64,000 nucleotides of DNA. It comes from Algicella marina (GTDB lineage Bacteria; Pseudomonadota; Alphaproteobacteria; Rhodobacterales; Rhodobacteraceae). The stretch is taken from assembly GCF_009931615.1 (NCBI RefSeq), contig NZ_CP046620.1, positions 1,565,501 to 1,629,500 on the forward strand, given 5' to 3'. The notes under the pieces were generated by a model that worked only from the letters and a program-made list of their open reading frames with translations, was not told the origin of the DNA and made no database searches. Each line of letters begins with the position of its first letter. Positions within the stretch are counted from its first letter, which is position 1. This document shows positions 52,916-61,530 of the stretch, one piece after another. The position numbers and the translations under genes are program-made.

Positions 52916-54178
52916 ATGCCAATTCTAATCGGCGACGGAACGGACCCGATCGTAATCAATGATCCCGACCTCGATTTCAAACTCATCACAGGTGCACTGC
53001 TGGACACGGGCACATCCGACGCCTTTTTTGTGACCGCGGATGATGCCACCATTACGATTGACGGCACTGTTCTGTCGGAAGATGACGGCGTTGACGGCGG
53101 CGGCAACAGGCTCCTCCTGCACGTTGGCACCAATGGCGTTGTCAACGTAGGCTCGGACGGATTGCGTACCGTTGGCACCAACGCGACCGTCATTGTCGAG
53201 GGTACGGTCAACGCCGTCGATCAGGGCATAGAGATGGAAGGCACCAACGGCACGCTCCTCAATTCCGGTTACATCTTCAGTGCCGAAGAGGCCGTGGAAA
53301 TCGCGACGACCGGCGCCACGGTCTTCAACTCCGGAACCATCGAATCCACAAACACGGCCTTCGATGTCAACGGCGGGAACGCCGTCATCACCAACACCGG
53401 TACCATTATCGGTGGTTCGGAGGCGATGGACTTCTCCGATGTCGCGGCGGAAAGCTCGATCACCTTCTTCAATTCGGGCACCGTGGAGTCGACGTTCGGC
53501 CCCCGCGCAATTCTCGGCAGCGCTGGTCGTGACTTCATCTTCAACACCGGCACGCTCGATGGCAATGTCGCACTCGGTGGCGGCAATGACGTTTTCGACG
53601 GCCGCGGCGGCACCGTGATCGGCACTGTCTACGGCCAGGGTGGCAGCGACACCATCTATGCTGGCGCTGGCGGTGGCGAAATCAATGGCGGCGGCGGCGG
53701 CGACAGGCTCATCGGCGGCGCGGGCGAAGACATCCTTGCCGGTGCCTCCGGCGCGGACGTGCTTCGTGGCAATGGCGGCAACGACGATCTGCGCGGCGGC
53801 GGCGGTGATGATCTGATGTTCGGCGGCGCCGGGAGCGATTTCCTGAAAGGCTTTGGCGACGACGACATCATGGACGGCGGCCGCGGCAACGACAACCTCA
53901 ACGGTGGCGCGGGCGACGATACGTTCGTGTTCCAGCTCAACGCCGGTGATGACAGGATTTTCGCCTGGGAGAACGGTGCGGATGTCATTGACCTCTCGGC
54001 TTACGAACTCGGCAGCATCTTCGACGTCTCGGCCGCGATCACCGATGTCGGTGCCGATGCTGTCGTGGACCTTTCCGCCCTCGGCGGCAATGGGTCGATC
54101 ACCATCGTCGGCCAGGCCGGCAACATCGATGCCTTCGATTTCATCGTCAACGACGATCTGATCCTCGTACTCGCATGA
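52916..54178 (+). CDS. RTX (haemolysin-type calcium-binding) repeat protein
   Basis: A 420-residue acidic protein without a Sec signal. Residues about 1-215 are beta-rich repeats (VNVGSDGLRTVGTNATVIVEG, LLNSGYIFSAEEAVEIATTGA, VFNSGTIESTNTAFDVNG) resembling a parallel beta-helix. Residues about 218-335 hold a run of RTX nonapeptides (GGSGDD, GGAGEDILAG, GGGGDDLMFG, GGRGNDNLNG) that bind calcium. A T1SS-like C-terminus ends LILVLA. It is probably secreted by a type I system encoded elsewhere. AGGAG precedes ATG; a strong terminator follows. Confidence 0.87.
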   Translation: MPILIGDGTDPIVINDPDLDFKLITGALLDTGTSDAFFVTADDATITIDGTVLSEDDGVDGGGNRLLLHVGTNGVVNVGSDGLRTVGTNATVIVEGTVNAVDQGIEMEGTNGTLLNSGYIFSAEEAVEIATTGATVFNSGTIESTNTAFDVNGGNAVITNTGTIIGGSEAMDFSDVAAESSITFFNSGTVESTFGPRAILGSAGRDFIFNTGTLDGNVALGGGNDVFDGRGGTVIGTVYGQGGSDTIYAGAGGGEINGGGGGDRLIGGAGEDILAGASGADVLRGNGGNDDLRGGGGDDLMFGGAGSDFLKGFGDDDIMDGGRGNDNLNGGAGDDTFVFQLNAGDDRIFAWENGADVIDLSAYELGSIFDVSAAITDVGADAVVDLSALGGNGSITIVGQAGNIDAFDFIVNDDLILVLA

Positions 54179-54235
54179 TCTCTTGGACAGCGCGGCCGGT
54201 CGGCCCGCGCTGCCCAACCTTCGGGCAAATTGATG

Positions 54236-54263
54236 GCCTGCCAGTTTCGCGGAGCTGGCAGGC
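54236..54263 (+). terminator. Intrinsic terminator of the RTX gene
   Basis: GCCTGCCAG pairs perfectly with CTGGCAGGC around TTTCGCGGAG. A downstream T-rich tract (TTTTCTG, then TTTTTT) follows at 54267-54296. A second GC-rich hairpin lies just upstream around 54185-54215. The 54179-54406 gap holds nothing else identifiable. Confidence 0.85.
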
Positions 54264-54406
54264 TAAACTTTTCTGTAAAATTTTTTAAACTTTGCGAATA
54301 AAGAACGGGGGAGATGCGTAATCCCTTCAGCCGCCAGTTCTGCGCAGTTGCCGCTCCGGTAAGCCAGTTCCCGTGACTCTCAGCCCAAAGGCTCGAATAT
54401 TCGCTC

Positions 54407-55993
54407 ATGATCTCCATCCAGACACTCGGACCGCTGCGCATTTCCTTCAACGGCAAGGACCTCCCGCTGCCCAAATCCCGCAAGACGCGGGCGCTGCTCG
54501 GCTATCTCGCCCTGTCCGGCGCACCCCAGCGCCGTGACCGTCTGTGCGAATTGTTCTGGGATGTTCCAGACGACCCGCGCGGCGCCCTGCGCTGGTCCCT
54601 CAGCAAGCTCCGCCCGATGCTCAACATCGAGGAGGAACGGCTGACCGCCGACAGGGAACGGGTGCAGATCGACAGCACCAGGTACACCGTCGATTTTCAC
54701 AGCGTCCGGGCTTGGGCCGACAGCGACGAAGCCCCGGTCGCCGATCTGGAGGAAGCATGGGAACTCGCCAACCATGTGCTGATGGAAGACTGCGAAATCC
54801 CCAATCAGTCGGATTACACCGTCTGGCTTGAACAACAGCGCAACGAACTGGCCCGCCTGCGCATCCGCCTCGCCCGGCGATTGGCCACCCTGCCCGATGC
54901 CAATACCGAATCCGCCGAACGCTGGGCGGAACGTTGGCTGATGGATGCACCGTTCGATCCCGATGCCGCCCTCTACGCCGTCTCGGCAAAACGCCGTCTC
55001 GGCCGCCAGCGAGAGGCCATGGCCCTCGCCGAGTCACTCGAACTGGCATTCACCGAAGCGTCGATCACCCCGCCAGACTGGTCGCATGACCCGAAACCGG
55101 ACGCCCCGGCAATGCAACCAGCAGCCTTGCCGGACCTCGCTCCGGCACCGCGCCAGATCGTCCGCTTCCTGCAGACGGACGACGACACCTCCCTTGCCTG
55201 GGCCTCCACTGGCGATGCCGCCAACCCGCCGCTCGTCAAGGCGGCGAACTGGCTCTCGCATCTGGAACTGGACTGGGAGGCCCCAATCTGGAGCCCCCTC
55301 TTCCGCCAGCTCTCCCGCACCCACAACTTCATCCGCTACGACGAACGCGGCTGCGGCCTGTCCGATTGGGACGTGCCGGAAATCAGTTTCGAAAGCTTCG
55401 TCAACGATCTCGAACTGGTTGTCGACGCCGCGGGGCTGGACAGGTTTCCGCTGCTCGGCATCAGTCAGGGCGCCGCGGTGTCCATCGAATACGCCGCCCG
55501 TCATCCTGATCGGGTGTCCCACCTCATCCTGTTCGGCGGCTACTCCGCCGGCTGGCGCCACCATGCGTCGGAGGAGGAGGTGCGTGAACGGGAGGCGGTA
55601 ATGGTCCTGACCGAAACCGGCTGGGGCCGCCCCAACCCCGCCTATCGCCAGATCTTCTCCCGCAGCTTCATGCCGGATGCGACACCGGAGGAACTCGAAT
55701 GGTTCGATGAATTTCAGCGCCGCACCACCTCGCCCGCCAACGCCGTCCGCTTTCTGGAGGCCTTCGCCGATCTCGACGTCCGCCACCGTCTCACCGACGT
55801 AAAGGCTCCCACCCTTGTACTGCACAGCCGCGGCGATCTGCGCATCCCCATGTCCTCGGGCCGGGAGCTTGCTTCCCAGATCCCCAACGCCGAATTCACG
55901 GGCCTCAACAGCAGCAACCACCTGCTGATCGGTCGCGAGCCGGCATCGGCGGAATTCATCGCCGCCGTCACCGGCTTCCTGAAAGCTCACTGA
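54407..55993 (+). CDS. SARP/BTAD-type DNA-binding domain fused to alpha/beta hydrolase
   Basis: A 528-residue fusion. Residues 1-90 are an OmpR-like winged helix (ISIQTLGPLRISFNGKDLP, KTRALLGYLAL, RDRLCELFW, RGALRWSLSKLR) and 95-235 a helical BTAD-type domain, the SARP layout. Residues 248-528 are an alpha/beta hydrolase with a complete triad: Ser353 (GISQGAA), Asp477 (SRGDLRIP) and His505 (SSNHLLIG). A regulator whose activity responds to a hydrolase substrate is plausible. The start is weakly marked. It stands alone between the RTX and glutamine-synthetase-like genes. Confidence 0.83.
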   Translation: MISIQTLGPLRISFNGKDLPLPKSRKTRALLGYLALSGAPQRRDRLCELFWDVPDDPRGALRWSLSKLRPMLNIEEERLTADRERVQIDSTRYTVDFHSVRAWADSDEAPVADLEEAWELANHVLMEDCEIPNQSDYTVWLEQQRNELARLRIRLARRLATLPDANTESAERWAERWLMDAPFDPDAALYAVSAKRRLGRQREAMALAESLELAFTEASITPPDWSHDPKPDAPAMQPAALPDLAPAPRQIVRFLQTDDDTSLAWASTGDAANPPLVKAANWLSHLELDWEAPIWSPLFRQLSRTHNFIRYDERGCGLSDWDVPEISFESFVNDLELVVDAAGLDRFPLLGISQGAAVSIEYAARHPDRVSHLILFGGYSAGWRHHASEEEVREREAVMVLTETGWGRPNPAYRQIFSRSFMPDATPEELEWFDEFQRRTTSPANAVRFLEAFADLDVRHRLTDVKAPTLVLHSRGDLRIPMSSGRELASQIPNAEFTGLNSSNHLLIGREPASAEFIAAVTGFLKAH

Positions 55994-56124
55994 CAGCGCC
56001 GCCCGTCGCCGTCTGCGACCATTTCCCACGCGCGAGATCGTCCAATCCAACGGTGCCTACAACGGTCGGTCCCACTTCACGGCCTCATGGTGCGAAGTCC
56101 AGGCACCGTTGAAAGGACCCTGCG

Positions 56125-57198
56125 ATGAATTTTGCCGAGTATATCTGGCTGGACGGCACAGCCCCGACCCGGCAACTCCGCTCCAAGAGCCGGATCGTGT
56201 CTCTGGACAAGGAAACACCCGGCGCGGACGATTTCCCGCGTTGGAGTTTCGACGGTTCCGCCACCGGACAGGCCGAGGCAACGGACAGTGATTGCGTACT
56301 CAAACCTGTCGCCGTCACTCGCGATCCGCTGCGCCCGGAAGGCAGCTACCTCGTCCTCTGCGAAGTGTTCGACCCGGACGGCTCTGCCCATATCACCAAT
56401 TCACGCGGCACCCTGCGCGCAATCCTCGCCGCCGGCGCGGACGAGCACGAACCGTGGATCGGTTTCGCACAGGGATACACCCTGATGCAGCACGGCCGCC
56501 CGTCTGGCTTCCCCGCCGAGGCCGGACCCGCGCCGGAAGACGGATGCTATTGTACCGTCGGCTCGGGCAAAAGTTTCGGTCGCCACGTCGCGGAAGATCA
56601 TGCCCGCCTTTGTATCGACGCCGGTCTGCTCTTTTACGGTCTCAACGCCGAAGTCATGCCGGGACAGTGGGAATTCCAGATCGGTTACCGCAGCATCGAG
56701 GGCGACGACCCTTCGATCCTCAACGTCTGCGACCATCTCTGGATCGCCCGTTACCTCCTTCATCGCGCATCCGAGAACGCGGACATAACCGTGTCTTTCG
56801 ACAGCAAGCCGATGGCTGGCGACCGGAACAGCGCCGCCATGCACACCAGTTTCTCCACGATGGCCACCCGTTCGCCTGATGGCATCGCCGCCATCCACGC
56901 GGCAGCCCCCCTGCTCGCCGCCAGTCACGACGCCCATGTCGCCGTCTATGGTCACCGGCCGGAGGCACAGCTGGCCGCCTGTGACGAAACCTGCGCCGTC
57001 GGAGAGTTCCGCTTCGGCAACGCCGACCGCGATGCCTCCATCCGCATTCCCGTCGGTGTGGAGGAAGCCGGCTGCGGCTATTTCGAGGACCGCCGCCCCG
57101 GCGCCAACGCCGACCCTTATATGGTTGCCGCCCGCCTCGCCGCGACCGTCTGCGGCATTGCCGAGGAAAAGCTCAACCGCGGGCGTTCCGCCGCCTGA
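56125..57198 (+). CDS. Glutamine synthetase type II homologue with altered active site
   Basis: A 357-residue GSII-family protein. The beta-grasp N-terminus has EYIWLDGTAP and WSFDGSATGQAEATDSDCVLKP, and the catalytic half has NAEVMPGQWEFQIG, AAMHTSFST and YFEDRRPGANADPY. The EQEY metal-binding motif reads A115-Q116-G117-Y118 (codons GCA CAG GGA TAC), so both metal-ligand glutamates are missing, while the other glutamate, histidine and arginine positions are kept. A conventional synthetase reaction is therefore doubtful. AAAGGA precedes ATG. Confidence 0.83.
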   Translation: MNFAEYIWLDGTAPTRQLRSKSRIVSLDKETPGADDFPRWSFDGSATGQAEATDSDCVLKPVAVTRDPLRPEGSYLVLCEVFDPDGSAHITNSRGTLRAILAAGADEHEPWIGFAQGYTLMQHGRPSGFPAEAGPAPEDGCYCTVGSGKSFGRHVAEDHARLCIDAGLLFYGLNAEVMPGQWEFQIGYRSIEGDDPSILNVCDHLWIARYLLHRASENADITVSFDSKPMAGDRNSAAMHTSFSTMATRSPDGIAAIHAAAPLLAASHDAHVAVYGHRPEAQLAACDETCAVGEFRFGNADRDASIRIPVGVEEAGCGYFEDRRPGANADPYMVAARLAATVCGIAEEKLNRGRSAA

Positions 57199-57480
57199 TT
57201 CTACCCCGTCATCGGATTGTACCCGGCGGTGCTCCCGACAAACGTGCCATCTGTCCAACACACGCGGCCACCCTTCAGTGTCCACGAACAGGCCCCGCCC
57301 TAGGGCGGATTGCCTTCCATCTGCGCTGCGGTCCCATCCACCCCCCGGGGCACGCAGTGGCAGGGGCGGGCTCTCCTTCTGGGGGGCCCGCCTGTTCCGG
57401 GAACTACCGCCACAGGTATCGTTGTCAGCCGCCCGGGCGTGGGCTAAGAGGCGAGAAACCGGCAACAGGAGATCCGCCCC

Positions 57481-57876
57481 GTGACGACACTCGACATCAT
57501 CAAAGCCTACTACGCCGCCTTCAATCGCGGCGACACCGACGCGATGCTGGACTTGCTCGCCGATGACGTCGAACATCATGTCAATCAGGCTGGCATCCGG
57601 CGCGGAAAAGCCGCCTTCGCCGAGTTCAACACCCACATGACCCGCTGCTATCGCGAAGAACTGACCGATCTCGTGCTTTTCGCCGAGGGTGATCGCGCCG
57701 CCGCCGAATTCACCGTCAACGGCACCTACCTCGCCACCGACGAGGGCCTGCCGGAGGCCAACGGCCAGACATACCGCCTCCCCGCCGGCACCTTCTTTGC
57801 CCTGAAGGACGGCCACATCACCCGCGTCACCACCTATTACAACCTGACCGACTGGATGGCTCAGGTCGGCGCATGA
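57481..57876 (+). CDS. NTF2-like/SnoaL-type protein (ketosteroid isomerase-related)
   Basis: A 131-residue protein beginning with GTG after AGGAGATC. It has the NTF2-like cone pattern: YYAAFNRGDTDAMLDLLADDVEHHVNQAG, an AEFTVNGTYLAT strand and GTFFALKDGHITRVTTYYNLTDW. Proteins of this group are small hydrolases, isomerases or binding proteins. Its stop overlaps the GNAT gene start (ATGA). It heads a three-gene coupled unit with the GNAT and nitrilase genes; substrate unknown. Confidence 0.75.
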   Translation: MTTLDIIKAYYAAFNRGDTDAMLDLLADDVEHHVNQAGIRRGKAAFAEFNTHMTRCYREELTDLVLFAEGDRAAAEFTVNGTYLATDEGLPEANGQTYRLPAGTFFALKDGHITRVTTYYNLTDWMAQVGA

Positions 57877-58457
57877 TCAGGGTGGAGGTCTTGGAGGGCG
57901 CAGCGCTCGACGCGGTATTGGACGATCTCGCCCGCCTGCGCATCGCCGTGTTCCGCGACTTTCCCTACCTCTACGAAGGCGACATGGCGTATGAGCGCAA
58001 ATACGTGCAGGTCTACCGCGACAGCGCCGACGCCATTGTCGTCGCCGCCTACGACGGCCAGCGCATGGTCGGCGCGTCCACCGGCCTGCCGCTGGAAGAT
58101 CACGAGGATGATTTCGGCGCACCGCTTGCCACTCACAACATAGCCGAGGAGACTGTATTCTACTGCGCCGAATCCGTCCTCCTGCCGGAGTATCGCGGCC
58201 ACGGCCTCGGCCATGCCTTTTTCGACCGTCGCGAGGAAAAGGCCCGCGCGCTGGGTCGCAGTCACGCCATGTTCTGTTCCGTCGTCCGTCCAGAAGAGCA
58301 CCCCGCCCGCCCGGCGGACTACCGCCACCTCGGCCCTTTCTGGCGCAAACGCGGCTACACTCCTCTTGACGGCGCGGTCGTGACGTTCGACTGGAAGGAT
58401 ATCGGCGACGCCGAACAATCCGCCAAACTGCTGCAAGTCTGGATACGTGCTCTATGA
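57873..58457 (+). CDS. GNAT-family N-acetyltransferase
   Basis: A 194-residue protein with acetyl-CoA-binding motif ESVLLPEYRGHGLGHAFFDRREEKARALG (R-G-H-G-L-G) near residues 108-130. The N-terminus EVLEGAALDAVLDDLARLRIAVFRDFPYLYEGD is the usual substrate half. It overlaps both neighbours by four bases. It lies next to a nitrilase-type hydrolase; the pair also exists fused in other bacteria, as I recall, so acylation and amide hydrolysis may act on the same compound. Confidence 0.82.
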   Translation: MIRVEVLEGAALDAVLDDLARLRIAVFRDFPYLYEGDMAYERKYVQVYRDSADAIVVAAYDGQRMVGASTGLPLEDHEDDFGAPLATHNIAEETVFYCAESVLLPEYRGHGLGHAFFDRREEKARALGRSHAMFCSVVRPEEHPARPADYRHLGPFWRKRGYTPLDGAVVTFDWKDIGDAEQSAKLLQVWIRAL

Positions 58458-59323
58458 AAATCGCCGCCGCGGCCTACCCGATCGACTGGCTGGATAGCTG
58501 GGATGCCTATGCGGCCAAGCTTGAACGCTGGGTCGCGGAAGCACAGGCCGACCTGCTGGTTTTTCCGGAATACGGCGCGATGGAACTCGCCTCCCTTGCC
58601 GGACGCGAAGCCGCTGCCGATCTCGACGCCTGCACGCAGGCGGTCTCAGATCTCCTGCCGGAGGTCGACGCCCTCCACGCACGCCTCGCATCCAGATACG
58701 GCTGCCACATCGTCGCCGCCTCCGCCCCGGTAGCGACATCGGAGGGTTTCGTCAATCGCGCCCGCCTGATCTCGCCCGACGGCGGAATTGGCATTCAGGA
58801 CAAGCAGATCATGACACGATGGGAGCGGGAGCCGTGGGGCATCCTGCCGGGCGGCCCCTTACGCGTGTTCGAGACGGCACTAGGCCGCATCGGTATCCTG
58901 ATCTGCTACGACAGCGAATTTCCGTTGCTCGCCCGTGCCCTGTTTGAGGCCGGAGTGGAGATCCTGCTGGTACCCTCCTGCACCGAAACCCTGTCAGGCT
59001 ACTCACGCGTCCGCATCGGCGCGATGGCCCGGGCTCTGGAAGGTCAGTGCGTCGCCGCCCATTCCTCCACCCTAGGCGATGTACCATGGTGTCCCCCGGT
59101 GGAGGCCAACACCGGCATGGGCGGCATCTTCGGTCCGCCCGACAACGGCATGCCGCCCACCGGTATTCTCGCCGAAGGCACACTGAATCGGTCCGGCTGG
59201 ACCACGGCCGAGGTCGATATCGCGGCTCTCCGCGAAATCCGCCGCGATGGCCAGGTCCTCAATCTCGCCCACTGGCCAGAGCAATCCGGCCGCATCACTG
59301 CCGTAGAGGCCGTCACTCTCTGA
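58454..59323 (+). CDS. Carbon-nitrogen hydrolase (nitrilase superfamily)
   Basis: A 289-residue amidase-like enzyme with the complete catalytic triad: Glu39 (VFPEYGAME), Lys117 (DKQIMTRWE) and Cys151 (ILICYDSEFP). The middle and end carry SGYSRVRIGAMARALEG and GMGGIFGPPDNGMPPTGI. It may act on an amide or N-carbamoyl compound; the substrate is not given by sequence. The coupled start (ATGA with the GNAT stop) ties it to the acetyltransferase. Confidence 0.85.
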   Translation: MKIAAAAYPIDWLDSWDAYAAKLERWVAEAQADLLVFPEYGAMELASLAGREAAADLDACTQAVSDLLPEVDALHARLASRYGCHIVAASAPVATSEGFVNRARLISPDGGIGIQDKQIMTRWEREPWGILPGGPLRVFETALGRIGILICYDSEFPLLARALFEAGVEILLVPSCTETLSGYSRVRIGAMARALEGQCVAAHSSTLGDVPWCPPVEANTGMGGIFGPPDNGMPPTGILAEGTLNRSGWTTAEVDIAALREIRRDGQVLNLAHWPEQSGRITAVEAVTL

Positions 59324-59363
59324 GCCATGTCCCCTTGGCCATCGGCCCTCTGCTCGGCGTTCC

Positions 59364-59987
59364 TCACGAATCCACGGAAAACAAAAGTTCCACGTACCGC
59401 CGCAGATGCCGCACGCTCTCCCGCGCGGCCTCCACGTTCCCCGTTGCCTTTGCGATCACGAATGACCCCTGCAGCACCGCCTGCGTGTGCAGCGCCAGGC
59501 TCTCCGCTGTCCAGTCGCCCGCCAAATCCCTCGCCTCCATTGCCGCCGCGATGTCCGGCACCAGCGTCGCCGCATGGCTGGTGATCGCGTCGCCACAGGC
59601 ATCACGCACCGCCGGATGCAGTTCATGCACCTCCTGCGCCATCGTCCCGGCGACACAGGTGAAGGCGGCCATCTCGCCACCGATCATTTCCATCCGGAAA
59701 TCGATATAGGCCAGCACCCGGCCCAGCGGGTCTTCCGACTCGTGATACGGCGCCCTCGCGAACAGGGCACCGGTCGTGTCCCGCCAGTCCTCGGCAGCGG
59801 CGATACCCAACGCTTCCTTGCTGTCGAAATGATGAAAATAGGCGCCTTTGGTAACCCCCGCGGCCCCGCACAGGTCCGCGACAGTCGTGGCAGTGAACCC
59901 CTTGCGGCGAATGATTTCGCGGGCCGCGTCAAGCAGACGGGTCCGGGCATCCCCCTTCTCGGGGTCTTTCAATGTTTTTCTCGGCAT
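59364..59987 (-). CDS. TetR-family transcriptional regulator
   Basis: A 207-residue regulator: N-terminal helix-turn-helix (TRLLDAAREIIRRKGFTATTVADLCGAAGVTKGAYFHHFDSKE) and a divergent ligand-binding helical domain. ATG 59987 starts MPRKTLKDPEKG just before the HTH; the frame is open upstream to 60065, but that part is unrelated. It is convergent with the nitrilase gene and divergent from the epimerase-type gene, which it may repress. No clear palindrome is visible in the 114-base gap. Confidence 0.85.
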   Translation of the reverse strand: MPRKTLKDPEKGDARTRLLDAAREIIRRKGFTATTVADLCGAAGVTKGAYFHHFDSKEALGIAAAEDWRDTTGALFARAPYHESEDPLGRVLAYIDFRMEMIGGEMAAFTCVAGTMAQEVHELHPAVRDACGDAITSHAATLVPDIAAAMEARDLAGDWTAESLALHTQAVLQGSFVIAKATGNVEAARESVRHLRRYVELLFSVDS

Positions 59988-60101
59988 GGCGCAAGGTACA
60001 AACCATCCGGTATGTTCGTCAAGCGCCGATCGTCGCAACGTGACATGCCCCGGCATACCTGACACTCTGCCGCCAAATCACATCAACCTGACGGAGCTTT
60101 C

Positions 60102-61340
60102 ATGTCCGCCTCTCCCGCAATCGGCACCGACGATCCCGCAACCTCGTGGCTGGTCGATCCGCAGCACCTCGAGTGGTTGCGCGCCGAAGCCACTGCCCAG
60201 CTCGATTTCTTCCGTCCCAGCCTGCGCAGCGATGGCGGTTTCGACACCCTCGCCCGCTCCGGCGCTCCCCTCCCCCGCGGCCCACAGGAACTGCACGTTA
60301 CCACCCGGATGATCCACTCCTATGCCCTCGGCAAGGCCTTCGGCGCCTCCGACTGCGATCCGATCATCGACGCCGGCATGGCCTATCTCTGGCAACATCA
60401 CCGCGATCCCGAGCACGGCGGCTACGTCTGGTCCACCGGCCCGCAAGGCGATGCGACAAAGCTCGCCTACGGCCATGTCTTCGTCCTTCTCGCCGCCGCC
60501 TCCGCCAAACTTGCCGGCCACCCCGACGCCGACCGCCTGCTTGCCGACATCGCCGAGGTTCTCGATACCCGTTACTGGGAAGACTCCCACGGCCTCTTCG
60601 CCGATGAATTCACCCGTGACTGGCAACCTTTCTCCGCCTATCGCGGCATGAACGCCAACATGCACGGCACCGAAGCCCTGCTCGCCGCCTTTGAAGCCAC
60701 GGGAGAGCAGATCTACCTTGCGCGCGCGGGCCGCATCCTCGATTTCTTCATCACCCGCATGGCCCCCGCCCATGCGTGGCGCCTGCCCGAACACTACACG
60801 GTTGCCTGGCAGGTAGACCCCGACTATGCTGGCAACCCGATGTTCCGCCCTGCCGGCACGACGCCCGGCCACTCGCTGGAATTCGCCCGCCTCGCCCTGC
60901 AACACTGGGATCTCTCCGGTCGCCCCGGCACGCCGCCCGATGGTCCGCGACGACTGATCGAACAGGCCCTGGCCGATGCCTGGCTGCCAGACGGCGGCAT
61001 CGCCTACACGCTCGCCCATGACGGTTCCGTCGCGATTGCGGATCGCTACTGGTGGCCGGTCACGGAGGGCATAGGTGCGCTCGCCACCCTGCTCAAACTC
61101 TGCCCGGAACCACAGGACGAAGCCACCTACCGCCGCCTCTGGCACTTCGCCGACAGCCACTTCATCGACCACGCCAACGGCGGCTGGTATCCAGAAATCG
61201 ACGCCGAGGGCCATGCCACCGAAACCCAGTTCACCGGCAAGCCGGACATCTACCATTCGCTGCAGGCGACACTCTTTCCGTTGGTGCCCGAAACCACCCG
61301 TTTCATGGCCGCCCTCGCCCGCGCTGACACCACCGGCTGA
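60102..61340 (+). CDS. AGE-family sugar epimerase/isomerase
   Basis: A 412-residue (alpha/alpha)6-barrel protein of the N-acylglucosamine 2-epimerase/mannose isomerase/YihS group. Markers are TRMIHSYALGKAFG near 68, LAYGHVFVLLAAAS near 122, NANMHGTEALLAAFEATG near 185, HYTVAWQVDPDYAGNPMFRP near 230 and WPVTEGIGALATLL near 320. Conserved Arg and His residues fit an acid/base isomerase. A substrate such as mannose or a keto-sugar is inferred. GGAG precedes ATG. Confidence 0.82.
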   Translation: MSASPAIGTDDPATSWLVDPQHLEWLRAEATAQLDFFRPSLRSDGGFDTLARSGAPLPRGPQELHVTTRMIHSYALGKAFGASDCDPIIDAGMAYLWQHHRDPEHGGYVWSTGPQGDATKLAYGHVFVLLAAASAKLAGHPDADRLLADIAEVLDTRYWEDSHGLFADEFTRDWQPFSAYRGMNANMHGTEALLAAFEATGEQIYLARAGRILDFFITRMAPAHAWRLPEHYTVAWQVDPDYAGNPMFRPAGTTPGHSLEFARLALQHWDLSGRPGTPPDGPRRLIEQALADAWLPDGGIAYTLAHDGSVAIADRYWWPVTEGIGALATLLKLCPEPQDEATYRRLWHFADSHFIDHANGGWYPEIDAEGHATETQFTGKPDIYHSLQATLFPLVPETTRFMAALARADTTG

Positions 61341-61530
61341 GCCGGCCAGGCGGGCAGCGCAGCCAATACAGCCCCAACGGTTTCGCCGCCATACCGAGTT
61401 TGGCCAAATCGGTGTCCCCGCCACCTCACGTTCCCGCCATCCACAGGAACAGCCGCTTCCGGTGCGCGTTCATCTGTCAGGCAGGGCCGCAACTCGGTCT
61501 GCGCAAGCGTAAGGAACAGGAGTACTGACA

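Noticed and set aside
52925-54217. Minus-strand frame of 430 codons opposite the RTX gene
   Set aside because: It mirrors the RTX repeat codons and shows no independent motif or ribosome-binding site.
57199-57480. Possible RNA gene or gene remnant in the 282-base gap
   Set aside because: The stretch is GC-rich with a 7-bp hairpin (57365-57371 with 57386-57392), but no tRNA cloverleaf, ORF or protein remnant could be supported.
56401-57816. Minus-strand frame of 471 codons opposite the glutamine-synthetase-like gene
   Set aside because: It covers parts of two real plus-strand genes and the gap between them, with no recognisable domain.
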